In this document: one piece after another, positions 1 through 6,856 of the stretch
Layout of the letters: every line of letters starts with the position of its first letter
Position numbering within the stretch: the first letter of the stretch is position 1
From: Pseudanabaenaceae cyanobacterium MP8IB2.15
GTDB taxonomy: Bacteria > Cyanobacteriota > Cyanobacteriia > Pseudanabaenales > Pseudanabaenaceae
Assembly: GCA_030248825.1 (NCBI GenBank)
Contig: JARCMB010000464.1
Location: forward strand, 1-7,320
Direction: 5' to 3'
DNA length: 7,320 nt
The notes under the pieces: generated by a model
Databases searched by the model: none
Seen by the model: only the letters and a program-made list of their open reading frames with translations
What the model was told of the DNA's origin: nothing
Translations under genes and position numbers: made by a program

Positions 1-1378
1 CTGAACGCATGAACGAAAATTCTTTTTTGGGCTTTTCACGAGTTTCATGCGATGTCCGAATCCCATCGATGCCCACGACGACCTGTTCGCCAACTTGGAG
101 ATTGCGTAACAGTTTGCAGGTGGCGGTGGCAGGATTGACCGTGCTATCTATGACGATCGCTCCATCCATTCTTTGTTGCTGACATTTTAGCCACGTACCG
201 TTGACGCGCACTTCAGTCGGATAGATATTTGTGACGTAGAAATCTTCAGGCGCAACACCTGTCTGGATCGTGGATTCGAGGATGGCATCGCGAATTTCGG
301 TTTCTGGCAAGACTGCGCCCATATCGATCAACTGACTCATGATCGCAGACATGACGTTGTGGGAAGGGGCGGAAATCTTGATCTTGGCTTGGGATGTGCT
401 TTGTTTTTGGATGCCGAGGCGGAAGTCTAAAACTTGGAAGCTGCCACCGCCTTCATTGACTAGATCTAGGGCGCGATTCACCACACCAGAGTCGAGTAGG
501 TGTCCAGATAGCTCGATCACCCGCGATTCGATCGCCACTCGATCGATTTCATGGGGAATTGCGGCTTCGGTAATGCGGAGCGTCAGGCACTTCGCCGCAC
601 CACCCGCTTTGAGAAATTCGGTTAAAGGGGTTTCTTCGATCGTAAAACCAACGTTGGTAAGCTGTTGTTTGAGTCGATCGCTAGCCTTGTTCATGATGAT
701 CGTTCGATCGATATTCACGGAATTACAGGCAAAGTTAATCGCATCGGTTTCCTCGACGATAATCCGCTTTTGAGCAGGGACTTGCATCTCGATCAAGCGA
801 TTGGAATAAGCATCAAACGCAGGAGGATAATAGAGCAAATAGCCATCAGTTAGAGGACAGAAACAAGTATCGAGGTGATAGAACCTGTTATCCGTCAAAC
901 GCAGCGATAGAACTTCAATGTCCAACCATTTGGTGACGTGAGTATAGGCATCTAGCTCCGAGCGGAAACCATAACCTGCCCACAACCAACGTCCTTCTCG
1001 ATCGAACAGAGCATCGCCTGCGCCTTCAAACGGCAATTCTGGCGGCATTTCATAGACCGTGCAGCCCTGTGATTCAAACCAAGCTTTAAAATATGGTTCT
1101 TCGCCCTGACGCTCTTTGTGCATAAACCGACTGAGGACGACCTTATCGCCCAAAATTAGCCCCGCATTTGCCGTAAACACCATGTCTGGCCAACCCTTGG
1201 CGGGATCGACTAAATGTACCTTGGCTAAGTCTTTGATTATGTCATGCAAACCCTGCCACTGCTGGATTGCACGCTCCTGACTAGAGCGGTGGATATTACC
1301 TTCCATCCAGGGGTTGATCACATAGTCAACATCGTAGTGATCGGGTGGACACATTAAAAACTCAATTGAGGCAGACAT
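1..1378 (-). CDS. argZ: Arginine dihydrolase / ornithine cyclodeaminase-type bifunctional enzyme ArgZ (AgrE), N-terminal part
   Basis: This is a cytoplasmic enzyme that hydrolyses L-arginine to ornithine, CO2 and two ammonia. In the Anabaena homologue AgrE a C-terminal domain converts ornithine to proline. Reading the minus strand from ATG at 1378-1376 gives 459 uninterrupted codons, then the window ends. The protein opens MSASIEFLMCPPDHYDVDYV. The guanidine-modifying (amidinotransferase-like) domain spans roughly residues 1-270. The residues known to matter in Synechocystis ArgZ fall at the same numbers: N71 in FTANAG, H168 in FYHLDTC and C264 in GGAAKCLT. E118 and D122 lie in FEGAGDAL. This agreement supports the chosen start. 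From about residue 276 (HEIDRVAIESRVIELSGHLL) the LOR/SDR-type region begins. The family is about 700 residues, so roughly 240 are off the left edge, including most of the ornithine-acting domain. No strong Shine-Dalgarno precedes the ATG. The gene is divergent from tamB. Dihydrolase rather than deiminase activity is inferred from the family. Confidence 0.95.
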   Translation of the reverse strand, partial: MSASIEFLMCPPDHYDVDYVINPWMEGNIHRSSQERAIQQWQGLHDIIKDLAKVHLVDPAKGWPDMVFTANAGLILGDKVVLSRFMHKERQGEEPYFKAWFESQGCTVYEMPPELPFEGAGDALFDREGRWLWAGYGFRSELDAYTHVTKWLDIEVLSLRLTDNRFYHLDTCFCPLTDGYLLYYPPAFDAYSNRLIEMQVPAQKRIIVEETDAINFACNSVNIDRTIIMNKASDRLKQQLTNVGFTIEETPLTEFLKAGGAAKCLTLRITEAAIPHEIDRVAIESRVIELSGHLLDSGVVNRALDLVNEGGGSFQVLDFRLGIQKQSTSQAKIKISAPSHNVMSAIMSQLIDMGAVLPETEIRDAILESTIQTGVAPEDFYVTNIYPTEVRVNGTWLKCQQQRMDGAIVIDSTVNPATATCKLLRNLQVGEQVVVGIDGIRTSHETREKPKKEFSFMRS

Positions 1379-1429
1379 AAGTACACTTAGAGATGAGTAA
1401 GGACAGAGTGAAAATTAGACACTTTCTTC

Positions 1430-1459
1430 ATCATACAACTCGCTTTCACCCTGAATCAA
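1430..1459 (-). promoter_or_regulatory. Candidate sigma-70-type promoter for argZ
   Basis: Read on the minus strand, TTGATT (1459-1454) is followed after 18 bases by TATGAT (1435-1430), against the consensus TTGACA and TATAAT. Transcription would start near 1423, leaving a leader of about 45 nucleotides before the argZ ATG. This is a match by eye with no experimental support, and A/T-rich intergenic DNA yields such matches by chance. Confidence 0.4.
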
Positions 1460-1611
1460 CATCACAAACATTAGGTCACAGATCGCTGACAGTAAAAACA
1501 ATCGATCGTCAGTCTTTGCCAGAAAAAAACTGAGAGTCTGACTTTAGCCACACAACTGACCAAGATCACCTACAATTTGCTACCTCGATAGGGAGACATT
1601 TATCGCATCCT

Positions 1612-1640
1612 AGACTAAGCTTTAAGTGAAGCTTTTGTCT
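1612..1640 (+). promoter_or_regulatory. Imperfect stem-loop in the tamB upstream region
   Basis: AGAC (1612-1615), a single T, and AAGCTT (1617-1622) pair with AAGCTT (1629-1634), TT, and GTCT (1637-1640). This gives ten base pairs interrupted by a small T/TT internal loop and closed by a six-base loop TAAGTG. AAGCTT is itself a palindrome, so the element is also a direct repeat of AAGCTT. No T-run follows on either strand, which argues against an intrinsic terminator. It ends about 30 bases before the tamB Shine-Dalgarno and could be an mRNA leader hairpin or a protein-binding operator. Confidence 0.45.
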
Positions 1641-1669
1641 GACCTTCTATCTATTTAATAGAAAAAAGC

Positions 1670-1674
1670 AGGAG
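1670..1674 (+). promoter_or_regulatory. Ribosome binding site of tamB
   Basis: AGGAG lies five bases before the GTG at 1680-1682. It decides the start. An in-frame TAG at 1659-1661 excludes any further upstream start, and the N-terminal signal-anchor that follows fits a protein beginning here. Confidence 0.75.
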
Positions 1675-1679
1675 AACCA

Positions 1680-4600
1680 GTGGGACGACAACCATTACCG
1701 TCAGCAGAAAACAACTTGCAGCCCAAGCAGCCTAGACCACTTGCAAAAGTTCTCGGTCGTCTGGGCATTGGTCTGGCTCTGAGTTTGACGGCTGGGAGTT
1801 TGGGCAGTTTTTGGTATGCCAGATATTTTCTCAACGAACGGTTATCGCCTTTAGTCCAAGATCAGTTAACCAAAGCCCTGAAACGTCCTGTCAGTTTGGG
1901 TAAGGTTGAACGTGTTAGTTTCGGCAGTATTCGGTTTGGCAAGTCTCAAATTCCCGCCACGCCAACAGAAGCGAATTTCCTCACGGCTGAATCGATCGAT
2001 GTGCAGGTCGATCCTTGGCAATACATCCAAAATCGCCAACTGGTGCTAGATGTAGCGATCGAAAATGCCGAAGCTTTCTCTAGACAGGACATCACTACAG
2101 GGCTTTACTTCCCCAAAATCGACACACCGAAACAAGTAAACCAAAGCGACATTGACCTCAGAACCGTGAGGATTGAGAATGGCAGACTGACATTGCAGCC
2201 AGTTAAATCGGGCGGGGCTGTGACCTTGACCCAACTGCAAATTCAAAGTGACTGGAAGATCGTCGATCCTAGCAATCAAAGCTTTCGCCTCACGAGTAAC
2301 GGTAAGGTGGTGCTGCCGATCGTTTCTAGCTCCAAGTTGCCCACCCCCGAACAACTCAATCAAGCGATCGAGGCCCAAAAGTTTGATGGCGGCACGCTGA
2401 ATATTACTTTGCCTGAATGGGATCTCACGCGTGGTCAGGGAAATATTCAAGTTCGATCGCAAAATCTGATCGCCACTTCTTTACAGGGGTTTCTCACAGG
2501 CTTACCTTTTTCACCAACTCAGGGCCGGATTGACGGCAACTTAAATATCAAGATTCGTCCAGGCAGTTCGCCTCTCGATGCTCAAGGGACATTGCGAGTG
2601 CGTGATGCGAATTTGTTCGTCACAGGTTTACCGCAGCAATTTACTAATGTCGCGGGTAATATTCAGTTTGACGGAATTTCGACCACATTACAGGGGATTT
2701 CGGGGAGCTACGGGGCATTAATCGCTAGGGCTGACGGCACGATCGATGCTCAATCAGGTTTGAACCTAGATGTGTCGATCGATCCGACTGATATTACCAA
2801 GATCCTAGAAGGCTTCCAGCTCAAATCGGCAGTGCCAGTTGCAGGTGAAGTCAAGCTGAATGTAAAGCTGGCGGGCAAAACCCCAAGGATAACTGGTTAC
2901 TTTAACGCCACCAAACCGATCGCGATCGATCGAATGGTATTGAATCAGGTACAGGGCAAAGTCGAAACCAAGGATCTAAAAACGCTAATCTTTAGTCGGA
3001 TTCTGGCGATCCCAGCTTTGGGCGGCAAGATTCAAGGCGAGGGGCAACTTAGACTACCCAGTGGAAAAACACCCGCGAGTGCCTTATTTGCGCTTAACCT
3101 CAGTGGCGTGACGGCGGAGAAAGTTGCCGAACTGTACAAAGCCAATCTGCCTGTAAAAGTTGGCTTATTCACGGCGGCTGTGCAGGTCTATGGCAATTTA
3201 GATCGCCTCCAAGTTTTGAGTCAATTCAACGCTCCAAATGCCCTCTATCCAACGTCAGGAGAAATCTTGCTATTTGGTAATATCGCGAAAGTTCAAAACG
3301 CGACGGTGCGTTTTCCCACTGGGTCTGTGGGACTCAATGGCAGCTTCAATCTCATGGGCGATCGAGCTTGGCAAGCCGAACTAACCAGTTATGGGATACC
3401 ACTGTCAGCTTTATCACCAAATCAGCGTGGTCAAGTTTCAGGCGTAGTCAACCTCAACAGTCCCACAGGTAGTTTTGCCATAGACCAGATCATTGCCAAT
3501 GCGAATCTCAATTTTCCGCAGGGCGTGGGAGCAATTCGAGATTTGATTACGGCACGACTGGCATGGAATGGTAAAGATTTGACTATACCTGGATTGCAGG
3601 TGAGCAACTATCTGACCGCATCGGGGCGAGTCGATCTAGAACTGGATGAGGCGAAAGCTCCTAAAGGTGTGACTGGTATAGATTTAGACCTTCGATCGAG
3701 AAATGTGCCAATTAATCGGTTGCGCTCTTTTGTGCCGCAGTTGGCGAAGTTGACATCAGGTAGCCTCAACTTCAACGGTAAGTTGGCGGGGGCTTTAGAC
3801 AATCTCAATATCAACGGCAAACTTGGGATTGGTGGGATCAAGGTTGGTGATTTATCTGCTTCCTTATTACCCCAATCTGGTGGATCTAAACCTAGTGGCT
3901 TACTGGCATTCAATGGAAATGTCTCAGGCTCGGTGAATGCGCCCCGCCTCGCAGGTAACCTCATACTCAATGATTTAAAAGTCGATCGAGTCGCGTTTGA
4001 ACCATATCTGGCGGGGCCGCTCACGTTCGATCGATCGCAAGGACTGGCAGTGGATTTACAAGGTGGGGTCGATCGAATTGCTGCCAAATTTGACGCTAGA
4101 TTTCGCCCTCTGGAATTCGATCTAAAGCTACGCGAAGCCACAGCAACGGGTAATCGGATTGGTGAGACCGATCGACTCAACGTTGCAATCAAAAATTTCC
4201 CTGTACCCTTGATCGCCTCGTTTGTGGGGCAGTCGGGACTTGATGGCTCTGTTTCCAGTCAGCTCACCCTCGATCTGGGTAAGAATATCAGGGCGATCGG
4301 CAAAATTATGGTCGATCGACCCAGATTTGGCAGAATTACGGCCGAGAGTCTAGCAGCCGACCTTAATTACACTAATGGCAACACCACAATTAGTAATGGC
4401 AAAGTTGAATTAAGCCCTCAGGGTAACGGGCAAGCTGGTCTACAAGCCAGCTCACAAGGCGAGTACAAATTTAGTCTTGCCTATACACCGCGCCAAGAAA
4501 CCCAACTTCAGGGCAAGCTCGAAGCCTCACAAGGACAACTCCAAGATCTCTTTACTGCCTTTCAATGGTTCGAGTTTAGCGATATCTATCAGGGATTTAA

Positions 4601-6740
4601 TGCACCCAAATACGCCTCAGCAGCAGCTTTACCGCCATTACGCGCAATTGGGCTAAGTAACTCACCGCTATATCAACAACTAGAATATTTCTCCCAAATT
4701 TCGGCCCGTATTGAGCAACAAGAAACCGCATTAGCCTCCAAAAACAACAATTTGCCCCCCCTTGCCGAAGTCAAAGGCAGCTTTAATGGGGCGCTGAACT
4801 TTACTAGTTCCAGACAGAATGGCTTTAATATTGGCTTTGACCTGACTGGCAAAGGATTTGAGTACGGTAAATTCGCAGTTGATGACATCTCAGCTAAAGG
4901 TGGATTTCGTCGGGATACGCTGCGTTTAGATCTGGTACGGTTACAGTCGGGCGATCGATTTGGTCAGATTGCAAATGCCAAATTTGGCTTACGCGAACAG
5001 AGCGGTAACATCGAGCTAGTCAACTTCCCGATCGAGTCACTCCGACCTCTGCCTCTATTCAGTAATATTCCTGTCGATGTCACGGGAAATACCAACGGTA
5101 CAGCCACGATTGGCGGTGGACTGCTCAGCCCCACATTATCGGGAAATCTCACCCTCGCCGATGCCACGATTAACCGTCAGCCATTGGAGTCAGTCAGTGG
5201 TGATTTTGACTATCAAAAAGGCAGATTTAAGTTTAAAAGCATTGTGCGGGTGGTGGGACCCGAACCAATCAACATCTCAGGCGATATTCCTTACATTCTC
5301 TGTCCTTTTGGAGATCGAGACCCCAGTAGTGTGCTCTGTAAGCTGGCTGCCAATCCTAGCAATAACCTCAGCCTTAATATTGATGTCAAAAATGAAGGTT
5401 TGGCATTTATTAACTTATTAAATCAACCTGCACGTTGGCGATCTGGCAAAGGCAGTGGTCAATTAGTCGTCAGTGGTACAACTCGGAGACCGCAAGTTCA
5501 GGGTAAAGTATCGCTAGATCAGGCAGATTTTCAGGTGGCTGGCTTACCAGGCGACATCACAGCCGTCAAAGGGGATATCGACTTTGGATTCGATCGACTC
5601 AAAGCTGATTTAGCAGGACGGTTTAGTGATGGCAATGTCACAGCCAAAGGAGTCTTAGCGATTGCCGATCCAGGCTTAATCACCGAAGGCAAACCAGATT
5701 TCGATAACCCTCTCACGATCTTTGCCGAACGCCTGAAGCTAGATCTGAAAGATCGTTATCTGGGCGCAGCGAATGGGTTCATCGTAGTGCGCGGTTCCGC
5801 CCTCACGCCCGAATTGGGTGGAGAAGTGGCACTTTCTGATGGCAGAATTATTCTGGCAGGTGGTGCAGCTACTAGCACTGGCGATCCTGCTCCCACGGCT
5901 ACCAGTATTGGTTTTAACAATCTGATCGTGAAGCTGCGTCAAAATGTTTCGATCGTGAATGCGCCACTGCTAAGTTTCTTGGGAGAAGGAGATATTAAGG
6001 TGAATGGTTCTGCCGATAATATTCGCCCTTCAGGTCGGATCAATATTCTGCGTGGTCAGCTTAATGCCGTAACAGCGCGTTTTCGCCTCGATCGAGCCTA
6101 TGACAACTATGCCGAATTTGTCCCCGATCAAGGGCTAAACCCCAAGCTCAACGTGCGTCTACTCAGCTCCATTCCCGAAGTCACCCGCACACCTGTCGCC
6201 AATACCCCGTTTGACGCGCTTAACCCCAGAAATATTCCAATCAGTAATCTGGGGGCAACTCGGACTTTGCAGATCCAAGCAACCGTGGTCGGATTTGCGA
6301 ATAAGCTCAGACCAGAGGATATCGATCTTCGCAGTAGTCCACCCCGCACCCAAACTGAGATCTTGGCTCTGATCGGCGGCGGTTTACTCCAGCAAGGTGG
6401 TGGCGACCCTACCGCCGCTCTGGCAAATTTAGCAGGTGGAACCCTGATCGGTTTGCTCCAAGATACGATCGGTGACGCACTCAACCTATCAGAATTTAAC
6501 CTCAGTCCTACTACTAGCAGTCCTGTCGGTGGCAGAGCGAGTTCTCTGGGCTTAGCGGCAGAAGCAGCGATCGACATCAGCCGCAGTTTCTCGGTCTCCA
6601 TTCGCAGTGTGATCAACGATCCTGCCCAACCTACGACCTACACCCTTCGCTATCGGCTCAATCCCAATACTTTGATCCGCACCAACACCGATGCCAAAGG
6701 CAACAATAGCGGCTCGGTTGAGTTTGAAGCTCGGTTCTAG
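1680..6740 (+). CDS. tamB: TamB-type translocation/assembly module protein (DUF490 family, AsmA-like)
   Basis: This is a giant envelope protein of 1686 residues, in the size range of cyanobacterial TamB homologues. TamB proteins are anchored in the inner membrane and span the periplasm as a long beta-rich groove; they act with an Omp85 partner in outer-membrane biogenesis and are implicated in phospholipid transport. A basic N-terminus (K16, R19, K23, R27) precedes one hydrophobic segment at about residues 28-47, then LNERLSPLVQDQLTKAL, typical of the AsmA/TamB start. The body is beta-rich, with recurring G-x-G-x-P-x-G units (about residues 389-417, 694-722, 740-768, 1140-1165, 1258-1286, 1362-1392, 1435-1459). 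A helix-prone insertion occupies about 961-1028. The C-terminal TamB domain covers roughly 1290-1686 and includes LGGEVALSDGRIIL (1379-1392) and QTEILALIGGG (1558-1568). The chain ends in phenylalanine (EFEARF), as beta-signal-like ends often do. The only cysteines are C1208 and C1220. The start is GTG with a good Shine-Dalgarno. No Omp85 partner lies in the window. Confidence 0.9.
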   Translation: MGRQPLPSAENNLQPKQPRPLAKVLGRLGIGLALSLTAGSLGSFWYARYFLNERLSPLVQDQLTKALKRPVSLGKVERVSFGSIRFGKSQIPATPTEANFLTAESIDVQVDPWQYIQNRQLVLDVAIENAEAFSRQDITTGLYFPKIDTPKQVNQSDIDLRTVRIENGRLTLQPVKSGGAVTLTQLQIQSDWKIVDPSNQSFRLTSNGKVVLPIVSSSKLPTPEQLNQAIEAQKFDGGTLNITLPEWDLTRGQGNIQVRSQNLIATSLQGFLTGLPFSPTQGRIDGNLNIKIRPGSSPLDAQGTLRVRDANLFVTGLPQQFTNVAGNIQFDGISTTLQGISGSYGALIARADGTIDAQSGLNLDVSIDPTDITKILEGFQLKSAVPVAGEVKLNVKLAGKTPRITGYFNATKPIAIDRMVLNQVQGKVETKDLKTLIFSRILAIPALGGKIQGEGQLRLPSGKTPASALFALNLSGVTAEKVAELYKANLPVKVGLFTAAVQVYGNLDRLQVLSQFNAPNALYPTSGEILLFGNIAKVQNATVRFPTGSVGLNGSFNLMGDRAWQAELTSYGIPLSALSPNQRGQVSGVVNLNSPTGSFAIDQIIANANLNFPQGVGAIRDLITARLAWNGKDLTIPGLQVSNYLTASGRVDLELDEAKAPKGVTGIDLDLRSRNVPINRLRSFVPQLAKLTSGSLNFNGKLAGALDNLNINGKLGIGGIKVGDLSASLLPQSGGSKPSGLLAFNGNVSGSVNAPRLAGNLILNDLKVDRVAFEPYLAGPLTFDRSQGLAVDLQGGVDRIAAKFDARFRPLEFDLKLREATATGNRIGETDRLNVAIKNFPVPLIASFVGQSGLDGSVSSQLTLDLGKNIRAIGKIMVDRPRFGRITAESLAADLNYTNGNTTISNGKVELSPQGNGQAGLQASSQGEYKFSLAYTPRQETQLQGKLEASQGQLQDLFTAFQWFEFSDIYQGFNAPKYASAAALPPLRAIGLSNSPLYQQLEYFSQISARIEQQETALASKNNNLPPLAEVKGSFNGALNFTSSRQNGFNIGFDLTGKGFEYGKFAVDDISAKGGFRRDTLRLDLVRLQSGDRFGQIANAKFGLREQSGNIELVNFPIESLRPLPLFSNIPVDVTGNTNGTATIGGGLLSPTLSGNLTLADATINRQPLESVSGDFDYQKGRFKFKSIVRVVGPEPINISGDIPYILCPFGDRDPSSVLCKLAANPSNNLSLNIDVKNEGLAFINLLNQPARWRSGKGSGQLVVSGTTRRPQVQGKVSLDQADFQVAGLPGDITAVKGDIDFGFDRLKADLAGRFSDGNVTAKGVLAIADPGLITEGKPDFDNPLTIFAERLKLDLKDRYLGAANGFIVVRGSALTPELGGEVALSDGRIILAGGAATSTGDPAPTATSIGFNNLIVKLRQNVSIVNAPLLSFLGEGDIKVNGSADNIRPSGRINILRGQLNAVTARFRLDRAYDNYAEFVPDQGLNPKLNVRLLSSIPEVTRTPVANTPFDALNPRNIPISNLGATRTLQIQATVVGFANKLRPEDIDLRSSPPRTQTEILALIGGGLLQQGGGDPTAALANLAGGTLIGLLQDTIGDALNLSEFNLSPTTSSPVGGRASSLGLAAEAAIDISRSFSVSIRSVINDPAQPTTYTLRYRLNPNTLIRTNTDAKGNNSGSVEFEARF
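2917..2932. repeat. Cluster of three CGATCG palindromes (HIP1-core-like)
   Basis: Three copies of CGATCG (2917-2922, 2923-2928, 2927-2932), the last two overlapping, lie inside tamB and encode the peptide PIAIDR in frame. They are the densest patch of a motif that I counted about 35 times across the window, in all three genes and once between genes. CGATCG is the core of the cyanobacterial HIP1 repeat GCGATCGC, but the usual flanks here are T and A. A second dense patch lies at 4028-4037 with another copy at 4070-4075. Confidence 0.7.
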
Positions 6741-6856
6741 CAACTGAGAATTAGCATTTCCGAGAAACATCTAAACACGCACAATAGTGTTACCTTTTTT
6801 CGGTATCATAGGCTTCATTAGCATATTCAAACATTCTTAACAAAGGGCAACGGGCA
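6741..6856. other. Short intergenic gap between tamB and gap2
   Basis: These 116 bases contain no ORF of note. I see a weak terminator-like element in the first half and no convincing -35/-10 pair in the second half. AAAGGG at 6842-6847 is a modest Shine-Dalgarno candidate nine bases before the gap2 GTG. Whether gap2 has its own promoter here or is read through from tamB cannot be decided from sequence. Confidence 0.6.
6774..6800 (+). terminator. Weak terminator-like hairpin after tamB
   Basis: AACAC (6774-6778) can pair with GTGTT (6787-6791) around an eight-base loop, followed three bases later by six T residues (6795-6800). The stem is only five pairs and A/T-containing, so it is much weaker than a standard intrinsic terminator. 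The position, 33 bases past the tamB stop, is the main argument for it. Confidence 0.25.

Larger units (their letters stand above)
1379..1679. other. Divergent intergenic region between argZ and tamB
   Basis: These 301 bases separate two divergently transcribed genes and should carry promoters for both. No ORF with coding character is visible in it. On the minus strand a TTGATT / TATGAT pair points toward argZ. On the plus strand an isolated TACAAT at 1571-1576 resembles a -10 box but has no convincing -35 at the right distance. An A/T-rich stretch at 1645-1667 lies immediately before the tamB ribosome binding site. An imperfect stem-loop lies at 1612-1640. One CGATCG palindrome occurs at 1503-1508. 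I found no GTA-N8-TAC NtcA site, although arginine metabolism makes nitrogen control plausible. Confidence 0.8.

Noticed and set aside
339..773. Plus-strand open frame of 144 codons
   Set aside because: It lies entirely antisense to argZ, whose conserved catalytic residues are read on the minus strand; the translation is Ser/Arg-rich and resembles no family.
1462..1480. Possible CRP-type site (two CACA-containing half sites)
   Set aside because: The half sites are direct repeats rather than an inverted TGTGA-N6-TCACA palindrome.
1571..1576. TACAAT as a -10 box for tamB
   Set aside because: No acceptable -35 hexamer 16-19 bases upstream, so it is mentioned only in the intergenic description.
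1612..1640. Stem-loop as an intrinsic terminator
   Set aside because: Neither strand has a T-run after the stem, and no gene ends nearby.
2046..2462. Minus-strand open frame of 138 codons near the tamB 5' end
   Set aside because: Shadow of tamB, with no recognisable family features.
2917..2932. CGATCG cluster as part of a CRISPR array or mobile-element end
   Set aside because: The copies are in frame within conserved tamB coding sequence and belong to a motif scattered through the whole window, with no spacer structure.
3608..4192. Minus-strand open frame of 194 codons inside tamB
   Set aside because: It is antisense to a continuous conserved coding region, has a composition rich in Arg, Ser and Pro typical of shadow frames, and resembles no known family.
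6128..6616. Minus-strand open frame of 162 codons over the tamB 3' part
   Set aside because: It overlaps the conserved TamB C-terminal domain; no recognisable domain or start context.
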